NCBI GenBank assembly: GCA_021292105.1 | Contig: CM037874.1 | Coordinates: forward strand, 12,563,115 to 12,627,114 | Length of the DNA stretch: 64,000 bases | Reading direction: 5' to 3' | From: Anadara kagoshimensis | Taxonomy: Eukaryota > Mollusca > Bivalvia > Arcoida > Arcidae | Part shown: piece after piece, positions 46,550 through 61,500 of the stretch | Numbering within the stretch: the first letter of the stretch is position 1 | Layout of the letters: every line of letters begins with the position of its first letter | Made by a program: the position numbers and the translations under genes | The notes under the pieces: model-generated | What the model was told of the DNA's origin: nothing | The model's database searches: none | What the model saw: only the letters and a program-made list of their open reading frames with translations

Positions 46550-49500
46550 TTCTTATTTTTATCTATCTTCTCCGCTAAATTTCTCAACAAGGTTTCTTAG
46601 AATCCATCATACGTACATGTATATGAAATCAAATGTGATTTTTCCCTCAAACTTCCGTGCTTATAACTTTATCATCTGATGGATTTCATTAAGCTTCGAG
46701 GCAACAACACGGCTAACGATGTCCCATACTATTTCATCTTATTAAAAGTCTCCGTTTTAATCATAGTTTTTGTGCAACAGATATATGTTTATTTTTATCA
46801 TGATAAAAAGTTTTGCAGTGGCCTTTACATCAACTGTTTTAATAAGTTTAACGCGGAGGATCGTTGATATAGACAATATCTTGTTAGCAGTATTAGATTA
46901 AGTAGTAGTATACCTTTCTGAAGCTGAACTTCATTAGGCGTCGAGGTAACATAACGCCTAATGAATTCCCTTATTATATCTTATTACATGTACAATAAGA
47001 ATAAATAAATAAATAAATATTATTATATTTTGGGCACCTCATTACATGCATGGTAAGGCACGCAAAATTAAAATATTGTAAAATGCAAACAATAGCAGGG
47101 TGTTGCTAATGTCATTTACATGTAGCAATGAAAGTCACGGGGTCCTTCGGAAAAGACCTGATAAACCAATGCATCACATGATAACAATGCATCACAGAAT
47201 GTATGGCTCGTTGGAGACCCTCCCTGTACACTGTACGCACCTCAAAGGCAAAAACTTCAAATATTTCATCTATAGCTGGTGACGTCTCGATATAAGAAAA
47301 TATTCTTGACTAGATCTAAAAAAAAATTAACAAATCAATCAATCAATCAATCAGGCAATCAAGTTGCATCCGTAAAATTCTTAGATTACAATTATTTAAA
47401 CAATAGTTCTCGATTGGTACCTTTTATGCCTCCCCAAAAAGAGTTAAAACTATAACGGTTTTGGAGAGACAAATACCTCCCTTTCATAACATCCAGACGG
47501 ACGAACGGACGGACAGACGGACAATAACTTTGGTTCCATGTTTGATTAAAATCCATTCATAGACATGGAAGCTACATATGTAAAGCTGACACGATATTAT
47601 GACGGACCGACGGACGGACGGACGGACAGGGTGATTCGTATAAATACCCCCTAAACATTTTTGCGGGGTATGGAACGGTTGGACAAAGCACACGATGTAT
47701 GTGCCTGAATGTACGTTGCTATTGCTAGTTGGTCTAAATCGAAGTCGTAAAATTTTGAGACTTTTTTTTTGGTAATATCAAAAAGTCTCCTCGTCTTGAG
47801 CCCCAATCTGTGGACTTCATTAGGCGTCGAAATCGTCAACGCCTAATGAAGTCCGGACTTCATTAGGTGTCAGACTTCATTAGGAGTTGTTACAATGGTG
47901 GAGGAAATCGAAGTGCTGACCTTGGGCATGGAAACTGACAAATTTGCTTTCCTGAGTGGGTTTGGAATCTAGGCTATGAGAGGTGCTGTGATCCATAAAC
48001 GGGTGCATTATACCACTCAGCCACAGATGTTCTTTAACATAATAGATGGATAAAGATATTGTTAACAAAATAAACACCTGGTGAAAAGTAAACAATTAAT
48101 CAGGATCAAAACATCTTCAATTTTCTTGGTACCAAATACAATAAAATCCTGTTTCATCACCATGGTTTCTGTTTGTTTAGTCATATTTGACATATATAGA
48201 AATTTAGCAATAAGTCTCATAAATAAAAATAAGGAAACAATTGAAAAAACAGATGAAAAAGTAATTGAGAGGCATTAATACATTTATTTATAGTAAACCT
48301 GCTAACATTTCCAAAATTTATGTGACCATTATTGTAAGTAAATTTGGACTTTAGTCTACTCACCTTATGTTGGAAACAGGTAGTTGTGTGAGGTAGCATC
48401 AGTTGTTCGAAAATATGTTTTGTAATCTAAGGTTCAGGAAACTTGGCAGGTTCCCTATACAGTTTTGAAAGTCCATATCATCACTGAAAGGTCCATGTGC
48501 AATTGTTATTATATAGAAAAAGAAGTATTATCCTGGGAAAAAATGGCAGGTCCATCTGACGTTTGCAGCTTGAATATTAAAGGTCCCAATGTAAAATCAA
48601 TATGTTCCAGACCTCGAACGTGGGGATTTTGGAACCCTTGAAGCATTTCAAAGGTTTCCTAAGACTGTCATTCTTTTCTAGGCATTATTGTAATGTCACT
48701 TTGAATGGTAGGAGTAAAAATGAATTTAGATAAACATCTTACCAATTGAGCTGTTGGATACAGAACAGTTTTAACTTCTATTAAGTAACATAAATAGAAT
48801 AAGTTGGAAGGTGTGTGTTGTTAAAAAATTAGATTTTTATATATTGTTTTTTTTGTTTTCACAGCATTCTACAGATAAGAAAACATCTAGATTGTCACCT
48901 AAACATTCAAAATCGGTTAAAAAATCACCAGTTACATCACCAAGAGGAGAGCAAATGCAAACAAATCTGAAACTTATTGCTAAAACTGTGACTCAAAAAT
49001 CTACAGCTAAAGAAGAAACTTCATACCACAATAATAACTCTAAAAAAGTCAAATCCCCACCAGGGTCACCTGGAAAGGCACAATCAAATCATAAACTGAA
49101 TGCTAAAGTGGTGAACCCAAAGTCAGCAGGAAAGGAAGAAACTACACTTCAACACAAGAAGGAAAAGAAAATGTCTGACCGAGTGCATATAAATAAACAA
49201 TCGGCTAGACTGGATCCCTTACCTGATGATGCTTCATTTATAGATAAAATAGAACAAAGGGAGAGAAATAAGGAGGTAATCAAATTACTGGTATATGTGT
49301 TAGTGATTTGCTGATGATTATAATAAATATTCAGTCAATTATGACCAGAATTTAAGTGCTTGATTAAAGTTTTGTATAATTAATGATAGGTTTCTTTTTT
49401 GCTGGAAGAAACTGATAACAGAAAACAAGAAATACAAAAAAGTATTGCATCTGCTCTTCTCAGGGGGAAGGGGTTGTTAATGTTTCCTAGATCAAACACT

Positions 49501-52500
49501 TGATGCTGTACTACATTTTTTTTTGTCCAAAGGATGAATACATGGCATTATCCCTATTTACATTATATAGACTCTTCCATGTTTATAAACACTCTGCCAA
49601 AATATTGCTGACAGATTATATATTTATTGATAAAAAAAGTCAAAATTTACAGCTGCACAAAGAGAGGAAAAATATATTTATTTTGATTTTGTTTTTAGAG
49701 AAAAAGATCATTAAATTTTTTTTTTATATTTATTTAGTTTGAACAAGAAGATCTTGAAGAATTTGAGATGTTGGAGGATTTTGCTGATAATGCTTCATTT
49801 TGTAGTAATTCTTCAATTGTTCAGAAAGTCATGGAGAGAGATAGAATAAAAAGTCGACTTGGTATACCTCAGGTAAAACATTAACTGCTGTTTTTATTAC
49901 ATTTGTATTACCTTGTCTAAAGTTCCTCTGGCATGACTGACTGACAGTTTTGATGTCCAGTGATGAAGTTTTTGGTACACTAAAGACATCATCTGTGAAA
50001 ACCATGCACCACCACCACCACACACATACAATGTATACTGAAAAATTTCTGTGTTTCTATTCCTGGTACCCAAAATCACTATTGCCTAATAATTTCTGAG
50101 AAATTCTTTCAAAAAGAAACCTATTTAGTCTATTTCAACAAATTTGCGAGAAGCACTTTATGCAGGACTAAATTTTTTAACAAATTTCAGAAATTTGGCT
50201 GGTTTAAACTTGTGGAAACCTAGTTATTCTATGAACATTTCATGTAATTATGCGTAGCATTTCTATTTGTCTTCTGTTTCTGATTTTAGTTATCTGATCA
50301 AGGATTATTGGTTTGCCTTTATGTCATTGTCATCCAACATGGATTCATCAAGGGCCTATTTAGGGCCAAAATTCGACCCCATTCCCAATGAAAAAATGTT
50401 GATTTTTTTCCCCGAAATTGACTGAGAAAATTCCCAATTAGAAAATTGTGTTGTTTTTAAACAAAAACAAAAGCAATTTTTGTGAAACCCCCCAAAATCA
50501 GCAAAATCAAATAAAAGATTCTAGATTATTTTAAAACAACATCTGCAATGGAAGATGAAGATAACCTTCTACATCAAAGGCTTCTGATGTCGTGAGAAAA
50601 CCGACTTCTGACACAAGGTTTTCCCAAATTGAGCAAAAAGTTGATAGTTTTTCCGAATTTTTAGTTTAGGACCTTTTCCCAAAAGACCCTGATAAATCCC
50701 TGTCCAATATAAAAGAGGTATGGCGGGTTTGATGTGATTTTGTCCTAAATGGACCGTTTTGGTTTTTGAAAAAGAAAAGTCTAAATATTCTTGCACTTAA
50801 TTAATAAAACAGCAGTATTTTATTTGGCTTTTCGGATTTTGCCTCATACAAAGGTATATTTTACTGGTATTTCTCTTCATAAGCTCATCTTTGTGCTCTA
50901 TTATGCTAAAAAATGAAAAATGAGGGGGTTTTCCAGTCTTTGATAATTATTTTCAAAGTGTTCTCCTCGGAAGACCATTTTTTATGTTATTGTTTCTGAA
51001 AATATTTTCAAAATGCAATCATTACGAGTTTAAAAAAAATTGGTCCTCTTAGGAGAAAATGGTCAATTTTTGAAAATTAGGGAAAATTAAAACTGATCAC
51101 TGCACATATAACTGATGTTGCATTTTAACTCGGCAGGCACTTACTGTTGTGGTTAGCTCAGTTGGTAGCGAGGACGCTTTGCAACCTGTACGGCATGGGT
51201 TCAAATACCACCCGGATACCTTTTAATTTATTCTTCTTCTTGTTTTTTTTTTATTTTTTATCTTTATAAAATACTATTGTTAGATTTTTCCTTTACAAAT
51301 ATCAGTTTTTAAAAATGAGCATTATCTTCTTTAAAAACACTACTAGCAGATCAAGCCAGGTTACATTTTTGTACAATAAATCTACGCATATCACCCATGA
51401 ATTCTTAGTGAAGCGTGATGCAAGTTAATACTTTATTCTTCAAGTGTTTCTGTTTATTGTATGAAGACGAAAAATGAAGATTATGGATGTTAAGGTTTGT
51501 TCAATATCTTCGGCTCTACAAGTTTACACAAACAAAGCGCTTGTTTTTCATAGACCTGGTCTAATTATAGAACGCGAAATCCTCAGGTGTTTAAAAATAC
51601 ACCGTTACGTTATTCATCCATTCAAGCAGGGGGCAGTGTGAAAAGCGCCTATCAAACCCGCCATACCTCTTTTCTGGTAATAAAAGGTTTTATACCCCTG
51701 TCTTGAACCGGTTTACCTCTGTTCTTCTGCCTGTCTGTCCATCTGAAACAAATATTTTCATAACAGTTTTCTCAGTGACTACTAAAGACAGCAACTTGAA
51801 ATTTTTTATGGGGGTGTAGTATGAGGCCCCATACTGCAAGTACCGATTTAAAGTCTGCCTGACATCCTTTTCCTGTTTAAGAACTTATTTCATTTTTTCG
51901 ACATCAAACATTTTTTTCAGCAACTACTAAAGACGGCCACTTGAAATTCTGTATGCGACTTAAGTATAAGGTCCCATACTGCAAGTACCGATTTCAAGTC
52001 TGTGAACATCTACTTCCTGTTTAACAACTTAATTTATTTTTCGACATTTGAGGTCTATGGTTGAAGTTAAAAGCGGGGATATACTAAGTGAGCAGTAGCT
52101 CACAGATTTCTTGTTCCCCATGAAACTAGACATTCTTCTGATAACAAATGTTATATTTTTTTTCAGTCCCCTAGAACATCTGTGGCTCAGCAGATAGCAC
52201 TTGCTTCAAGGAAAGATGAATTGAAGAAGAAAATTGAGTATGTTATTTTTTTAATATAAACAATATCAAGTAAGATTTTGGTTGCATAGCAGAGTTTACT
52301 TTACTGAAAAAAGAACTTTAGAATCCTTAAATATGTGTGAGGTTAAATTTTCATGGTTTTATAGTTTGAAAATATTTCATTGGGAGGCAATGGTTATTTT
52401 TGTAAAAGTAAATCTCAATGGGGGCCTTGGTAAGTTTTAGATGATGTTGAACTTCATGGTATTTAGATGTTTTTATCCAAGAAAAAAAAAACAAAATCTA

Positions 52501-55500
52501 ATCCTCCATAAACATTTGTGATTTTAAAGTATTTCATTTATTCTGCTCTGAGGTTTTAATGTTTTCGAATTTAGTTATTTAAATCATTTAATGCATTATT
52601 GAGTTTTCATTCTATATTACCACAAAGTTTTCACTTTTCAATATCATAAATTTTTCAAATTATGATAATGTTTTCTGATTGTTTTCCTGTTTTGTTATCA
52701 TAATTTTTAAACTTTTTATTATGGTAAAGTTTTTCATTTTTCATTTCATTATTTCTATTTCAGTCAAGCTCTACAAGAAGAGCCATCTAAAAGTTCAGAA
52801 ATTTCTCAGAAAGAGAATGAGAAAAATCACAAAAAGTCACATTCTAATAACATGTCTGACAGCTCGGAAGAGGAAACATCTGAAAGTGAAGAGGAAAGTT
52901 CTGAATTGTCTGAGGACATTGATGATGATGATCAAGAATCTCCTGTTAAACGTGTAACCAAGGAATCTAATAGTGCTAGAAATAAAAATAGATATGACAA
53001 CAGTGATGAATCTTCATCAGCATCGTCATCAGAGGATGATGATGATGGCGATGATGATGATGATGAAAATATTGGTAGTGACAATGTTATAAAATCACCC
53101 TCCAAAATAATGACACGGAAAATAGCCTCAAAAGAGGACAGAAATACTCTGAATACTGTAACAAATTTATTACAGAAGCTGAACTCAGGGTCATTACGAC
53201 CGGGAGATTCACATGATGATAGTCTAAATTCTAGCTCATTTGTTCCACAAGCTAAATCACCTATAGTTATCTCTCGTGATACAGTGACGTCTAAAGGTGC
53301 TTCATCAAATTCAGTAATCCCAGAAACGGATGAAATGGAATTTCAGCTTCATAGTCAGTTTTCTAGTCATGCCAAACATTCTAGTCCGGTGAAGGAGGAG
53401 GACGACAAGAGTGATAGTGAAATGAGTGAAACATCATCTTACAAAGCTTTAAATATTAGTGCTAAAATAGCCAAGGCCAGTACAGGCTCGACAGGTGCTA
53501 CAACACAGCATATCAATAGTGCTCTAAGTAAAAATAAAGACATAGAGTTTGATGACGAGGAAGAGTGGGGTGATACAACTCTTAAAGAGGTTAAAGATAA
53601 GAGAACTGATAACAATTCTAATGTAGATTATATAGGGGACAAAGTCAAATCCCAGAGTGACATCAATACTGATGACACGCCTCCTACCTCAAAACTAGTG
53701 ACAAAATTATTTCCAAAACTCAAACCTCAACCAACAAAACAACAACAACAGGTAATATGTTTGATTTTTTGTAAAATAAATGTGAAATTTTCATATACTG
53801 TAAAGCCACAAATATTTCAAGGAAAAGTACGAGATGCCGTTTTACTATTTAATTAGCTATATAAAAATCATCTTGACATTATATAAATATTACATTTCTG
53901 ATAGGGTGACAGTCCATATTGTCACCCCGAGAAATTTCATTGTCAAACGAGGCGAAGACGAGGTTGACAATTTCCTATCAGAAATGTAATATTTATTTTA
54001 TTATACCGATTGTTCGTGATTATTATACTGTGCAACCAAAGTATACTGGATTGAAAATCATGATAAGCAATAAGCAATTTGCAAGACACTTGTAACATTA
54101 ATCATATTTAACATTACTTTAGAAAAGCATTTTACTGATTTAGAAGACGAATGCGTTCAAACCGCATACGCAGTTTTTCTGCACATGTGACATTTTTCGT
54201 AATGTCAACCGCTCGCGTAATGTCGCCTTGTGACGTCAGATTTTCTGAAATCCGAGGGTGACATTAAATTTACGTAAATGCCTATTAACCAACCAAATTT
54301 CGAGAAATTTACAAAAGGTATAATAATACAAATTGTATATTTTAATGTGTTGATATGATTGATTTGATTATCAATTTAGTGATATCACTTAATTAAATTT
54401 TATTTGGTGATATCATTCTCTTCATTGGTATCTATATATAACGGTAACTGAATTAGTGATATAGCTAATTTGTACAGTCTAAACTGTTTTCATTTCTTTA
54501 TCAATGAATTAGTGATAAATCAAATCTAATGAATTAGTGATAAATCAAATCTAATTTGAGATACAGATTTCCAAATGTGGTGGGTCAAAAGATCGTAATC
54601 TTGAGACAGTGAGATATACTGTATAGTTGCTTTTATTCACTGGGGATTTAATTTTGCTATATTTGCTGTTTGACTTTATAGTGCGAAATTTAATACTAAG
54701 TAAATATTTTCATGTAACAACCATTAAACTTAGACTTAGATAATCTGGACAGAAAATCGTCTACATTGTCCACTGCATCGCAAGATTTTATACCTGTTAA
54801 TAAGTTCCAGTGTCTAAACCCTGAAATCTTATCCCGCAGATTTAAACACCTATACAGTATGCAGTTTTTTTTTAAATTTAGGGAATATTTTTTCAATAAT
54901 AGGTAAGGACCAGGTCAAATTCATAATTTTGGTTGCACATCAGTGAGAGAGATTTAGTCTCAGTAGGTGAGATATGATAAGTTTGAATTAATTTTGTCTA
55001 CATTCTATTTTCTCTATTATACAGGAGCAACAGCAACTTCAAATGGTAAATACTGCTGCAGTAGGCGACGGAATACAGTCGAAAGTTCTTAGGGAAAAGT
55101 TGACAGAGTTAGAAAAAGAAATAGAAAAATTCCGCAATGAAAACGCAACACTTGAAAGACAGAGAAAAGATAGAGAAGAGGTATCAGTAGCAATTTTAAT
55201 CTGTAAATAAATAAACAAATAAATCAATTATTCAATCAATCAAGCAATTAAACGTGGCACTGAAAAAAGTAAGTGAATAAATAAATAAATAAATAAATAA
55301 ATACTTGTAAATAAAACCTGGCATTGTTAAAACTGTCTTGATTTTAGTTGAGTTGATGATAATGTAATTGTAATGTGTGTAATATGTGTAATTTATTTTA
55401 GGGACTGACAAAACTAAAGAAAGAGATGGCAGCCTTTGAGAAGGAAAAGAATGAAGAATTAAACAGAATTCAGGAATACAAAAATGAAGAAATGAAAAAA

Positions 55501-58500
55501 ATCAAGTAATTATATACATATATGTGGTCACATTGATATAAGAAAGATTTACAGGACTGGTGTTAAAATATAGAAATATAGGGAAAAGGGAGAAAAAAAT
55601 GTGGGGTCAGATTTAAGCTTGATCCTTGGACCCATTTACATGAGCTTTCTCTACTGTCTGATCAGTCTGGTTCCATCACATCTTAATAAATAAGCTTTAT
55701 TTATGTTACAACCATTAAGAACGTAATGAAAAACCCACATGACCAAGCCACTGGTTTTGTTGGCTCAAAATTACTACCGAATAAATGTAGTTTCCCCAGG
55801 GTAAAACATTAACTAAATTTTCCAGATTTGTCCACTTATATTCCAAAAACATTGTGATACACTAGCAAATTAAATCTATCGATAGTTGTTCTTGCCCTCA
55901 AAATTTCAGATATTGGCACAATGTAACATCAAATATTGTCACAATATAACATCTTTGCAATGGGGATCCTAAGTTATTACAAGCATGTTATAATGCAGTT
56001 TGCTATAATTGAGAACATTAGGTTTCCAAATCTTAAATGCAGAAGGTAGTTTTTAAAAAACTAACAAAATTACCACAAGCAGGTACCTCTACAGTTTGCT
56101 ATAATTGAGAACATTAGGTTTCTAAATCTTAAATGCAGAAGGTAGTTTTTAAAAAACTAACAAAATTACCACAAGCAGGTACCTCCTGCATGTTTTACCT
56201 ATGATGCTGGCAAGCCAAACTGAACTGCAGCAATTAAAAGATCGCCAGCCATGCCCACAATGTTCTGACAAAGGCTCGGCATGCTTGAATTACACACAAA
56301 AAGAATGAAAACTCGGCGTGAATTGTGCCATTTAATGACGTCACTGACACTAGCACATCATTAGTTGCCATGACACTGCTTTGATACCGTGATGGCGGTC
56401 AGTGTCGGAACATAAAAGGCATGGCTGGCGATAAATCAATTGGTAATAAACATGTAAGTGCTATCCACCTAGACATTTACATTTGTATACATAGGCAAAC
56501 AACATTGACCTGTCTGCCTGACCTTTCATTGTTAATATGATGACCCATCATCCAGTGCATTGATAGTGATAAGACTCCATGTTAATACATAAACAACACA
56601 TGCTTTCCATGATGTATACAAAATAAACACCTGTGTTCCCTATACAAAATTTACTGGTATATGAAAAATATTTATATAAAAGGTAAAGTGGACAGGTCAA
56701 TGTTGTCTGCCTATACGATTATGGAGAATTCTGTTGACTTTGCTCTAAGGATTTGTTTCACATTTTATCTAAAAGTGATATGTTTAATTTTTAGACATGA
56801 AAGAAAAATGTTTGAAAAATATCAAAAAGCCTCCAGAAATATGCCAGACAAAAAAGAACGAGAAGAAATAGCAATGTTAAAAACTCAGGTGAGTTTAGTT
56901 GACATGAGGCTACTGTTGTACATAAAGTATGCCTATTCAGAAGATTTAATTTCTAGATGGATTTGTTTGGATACTGTAAGTTGGGAAATTTTTGTGTCTT
57001 TTAATAATAGCAAGAACTGCCATATTAAAGTACAGACTTTATAAGGATCACCTGCTTTTAGAGGCCAGTAAAATTTTATCTTGATTATTCCTTATTTATG
57101 TTATTTGAACCTCTATATAAGGGTATCCTGTCTATATGTCCACTTTTACTGGTTCCTTTTGATGGCCTTAATAGATTGTTTTTACTTAGTTTGCGGTAGA
57201 AAATTTGTACCACATGTAAAAAAATATATTCCTGATCTTATAGTCAGTTTCACAAATTTGCGCATATTACACCCAGCAAAAAAGGTCAGAGATTACAAAT
57301 CCATGAAAATTTGAACCCGTGGAATTAAGTACATCTGCATACTTTTATTTTCCAAGCTAGAAGTTATGTTTTATGTTTGTAGTTATCAGAGCTACAAGAG
57401 GAGATGAAACGGAAAGAATCTCGATGGACGTCCAGTAACGGTCGTCTACGGAGCAAGTTGGAACAGTTAGAACAGGAGAATTCTGAATTAAAAGAAGAAA
57501 TAAAAATGATGGAGAAAAAAAGACTTGAGTGGTTACAGAGAGAACAGACGGCTAATAAAGTAAATTAGAATTTTTTATAAATACCATCTTATAAAGAAAA
57601 ATGTTATCTGCACAGTAATTATCCAGTTGGGGTGTAACGATATGCATAAAATCATAATGTGATATATTGGAGAATTCCTTAACTTTATTGCAATATGTAT
57701 TAAATGAGAAATTATGAATGTTTCATATGAATTTAGAAATATCCTCAATTGAAAAATTATAAATGTTTCTTAAGAAACTGAATATGATACTTATTTATTC
57801 AGATAAAGTTGATACTTGATTAAACATTACGGCTACGAGTAGAACTACATGTATATAATATTTGATTTAAGGATTATAGCTTGTGAATCTAATTTTGAAA
57901 TAATTTGAGAGTTCATGGTCTGACATAAAGATTCTGACTAGCAATGGCTGGCCAATACACACACAAGAGATTTAACAGAATTACAGAAGCTTGGTACATG
58001 TACTTGTTCATGTTCAGGTGATTTACCTGTAAATTCCAGTAGACCTTTCTACCAAATTAACAGAACTTACTTGCTTATCCTCTTCATCCCCACTGGAACA
58101 TAAGGCACTAACAAGCTTTCTCCATTTGTTTCTGTCCTTCGTCATGTGCTGTGCTTGCTCTGAAAGGTGTGTCTTTGCTTCTCCAGCTCTGTTTGGTTAT
58201 GTAACACAACAGCAATATTTTATTTTTAGAGTAAAGGAAAAGTTCAGCAGCAGCAACAGCCTCCACAGAGTAATTATCAACAAGACATGGTAGTTGTAAA
58301 CAATATCCAGAAAAATTCTGCTGATTTTCAGACGACAGATTCTGATGAAGAAAAAGATCCTGTCAGAGGTACATAATTATTACAAACATTTCAGAACAAC
58401 ATTGTTTGTTTCATTCACTTCTAATTGTAAGCATTTCCTGTAGCGACCACAGGTGGCCTACTCTTTTTTGTACTATACAGAGATGTGTTAAGCATTCACC

Positions 58501-61500
58501 AAGACACAGGACCTTGGTTTTGAGTCTCATCCAAAAGACTAGAACAACATTTATATACTGTAAATCAGGAAATTTTCTTTTTTATTTATTTTCACATAAA
58601 TTGGCATGAGCAACAAGAGGCGAAAATAAAACTTTTGCACCTATTTTTTTGGTTTAACCCACTTTCATTTGCACTGACAGCATGGAAATAAATGTACACG
58701 AACATCTTGAAATGAAGATACTTGTGAAAATTAACGGACAAAACAATTCTGGATTTAGAGTTTTAATATTCTATTATTTTATGAAGTGAAGAGCAGGTAA
58801 ACTCTTCCTGATGTAAAATTGCTTTCAGGAGTTTATTATTCATTCTTTCTGAATGTTTGTATTGTTACAAAAATGGGTATTTCTAGTCCAAACAGGGTAA
58901 GAGTGTTAGTGGAATGATGGTTGTTTATACCACAGTTAAGTTTTTTTTCCATATTGAAATAATCATTTTTTTTTATCGGTAGAGAAAACTGGAGTGTCCA
59001 AAAAAATAAAATAAAATGAAAATATAAAATAAACAGGGAAAAATCTGTTCACAAATCTAAGTGTCAGTAATGAAACATAAACCCACAAGGGCATTAGGTT
59101 ATTACATGTACATGTATATCCCTGCTTTAAAGAAGAGGTGGGTATACTGGTTTATCTCTGTCCTTTCATCTGAAACAAGTATTTTCTTGACAGTTTTCTC
59201 AGCAACTACTAAATCCTCTTCTTCAAACTGAGGGTATACTGGTTTACTTCTGTCCTTCCATCCAAAGCAAAAGCGAGTTCAGTATGAGGTCCCATGCAGC
59301 AAGTAACAATTTCAAGTCTGCCAATAACCACTTCTTGTTTACCAACTTAGTTTATTTATCAACATTAACAGTCAATGGTTAAGTTAAAAGCGGGATTATA
59401 CTAAGTGTGCAGTAGCTCACAGATTTTGGTGATAATGTTATTACATATTATACCATTGCTAATTTTACAGCACTAGATGACCATTTCAGACTACAACTCC
59501 TCATCAGTAGTGCTTGGGTCAAAATTGTATAACCAAAATTTTTCAAGGGGTTGAAAAAATATCAAAAGGACTAAAATATATTTGACTAATTTTAATGTAA
59601 CTAATTAATTAGGACCATTATTTATATTTGTTATCGCAGATCATTCTGAAGCTCTCCCTCATCCAGTGCAGCAGACGGGTCCATCAAATATCAAGTTAAA
59701 CCAGGCCCGTCCAGAAGTCAGTGTGAAGGGTGAAATTCCATTTCCACCAGGTAGCTATGGTAACCATGGAGTTAGACCTTCTATGTCAGCCAATCATCAC
59801 CAAGGACCTAGTACTACAGGACAACAAAAACTACCTCAAAATAAACCTACTTATCCTAATACCGCAACAAGTAGAAATAATAATGCCAAGACGTGGACAT
59901 CATCCAATTCTGTAGGTGGCGCTAGTAATAACATGCCAAGGAATGTAGGTCAGATGGCACAGCCATTACGTATGTCACTGATGGAAGATACACCGCGACA
60001 AGAACCGACAGTTGCTGCTACAAAACAAGAGTACGTTTGTCTTTTGTCAGATTTTATTAAGATAGACCCCACATATAAGGCCCTTCTCAGGAGAGGCCTG
60101 GTCATATTTGTAACAAGTGGCCATATCAAATTTAATAAAAAAAAAACAAAGACTAATACATTTCCAAATTGCAATCACAAAGCAAAGTAAAAACATTGAA
60201 ACTAAACATGTGAACTTCCCCTAGGGAAGTGAGACCTGATGGCAGGTGCTCTGGAACTTGCAGAATAAAATGCTGTAATAAGTAAATCTTTTAATAAATT
60301 ATCCCATAAAAATTTGCCGGAGTAGAGTGATGGAGTTTTAAGTAATGAAGTTTCACTTAAATTGAGGCCATCAGTTCTGGGATGGTGAAGAAAAAGCCCA
60401 GAGAAAACCACTGACCTTTAGCTAGGGAACTGACAAACTTTTTCACACTAGGATCTACCCAAGTCAGTGATCTGTAAACTCTCACTTTAGACAACTGGGA
60501 GATCTCGGCCTACTGTAATTAATTTAAAATGATAAATTTGACCTTTTAGTACCAGTATGTACAGTGATGGTGAAGGCTTTGATATGTTAAGCAGTAACAG
60601 TAGTCTACCAAGGAAGAAAGCTTCCAAGTTTAGTGTGGATAAATCAGCTATTGACAAAGGTAGCAGTGGATATGAAGAAGTACAACATGCAGATGGAAAG
60701 GTAGAGATTCTTGTAATAGCTTAACACTACTTGGTAGAGTGCTCGCTTCGTATGTGGGAGGTCATGTGTTCGAACCCTGGCTGGGATCTGACCAAGACTT
60801 GAAAATAGGTAGTCAATCACTTGTCATTTAGAAATGACACTTGCTATGTTTTGCACAGAAATTGACACCAAGCGAGAATTATATTATGTTTTTTGTGCTA
60901 TAGTGCAGATTTAAAATACGTGAAAATTTAACTATGCCACACACGGATATATCTAAATTTTATATCTCTCAAAAATTAATACGAGTGAAATTAAATATGT
61001 TTACAGTAGGATTTTTTGTGTGACTTAAGTGATGAAGCTTTCTGTCTTTATTTTAAATAAAAGTGTAGTTTGCATATAAAACTGATGATACATATATTTT
61101 TTATAGGTTGAGCGAGTGTACAGTACAGGGGCCAGAGAAATCTTGTTTTCTAATGGTACAAGGAAGGAGATATCAGCTGATGGTCAGTCTATTGTCGTAT
61201 CTTTCTTCAATGGAGACGTAAAACAGATGATGCCAGACCAAACAGTCGTATGTATCTAGTAAAACCATCATGTTATAACATGATTACCACATGTAACAGT
61301 CGTATGTATCTAGTAAAACTATCATGTTATAACATGATTACCACGTTTCGGAGAAAAGTCAGGGATTTTATATTTTTTAAAGATCAGAGAAATTACAAAA
61401 ATGTCGAGAAATTAAAAAAATTACGAAAATTTCAAGGAATTTTTTATATATCTTTTTATACATGTATTTCATTCTCAAAAAGTTGTGGCCTTTTAAAATT

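Noticed and set aside
46215-46679. 154-residue frame in the fold-back element
   Set aside because: Built from arm repeats and an (ATTT)n run ([12 protein letters not shown]); not a transposase.
51145-51215. tRNA gene
   Set aside because: A and B boxes are present but the acceptor and anticodon stems do not pair; SINE-like heads of this kind are frequent here.
55996-56187. Another splice-donor duplication
   Set aside because: The 96 bp unit contains AAGGTAG but lies deep in the intron, far from exon 14's donor, so it does not belong to the donor-copy pattern.
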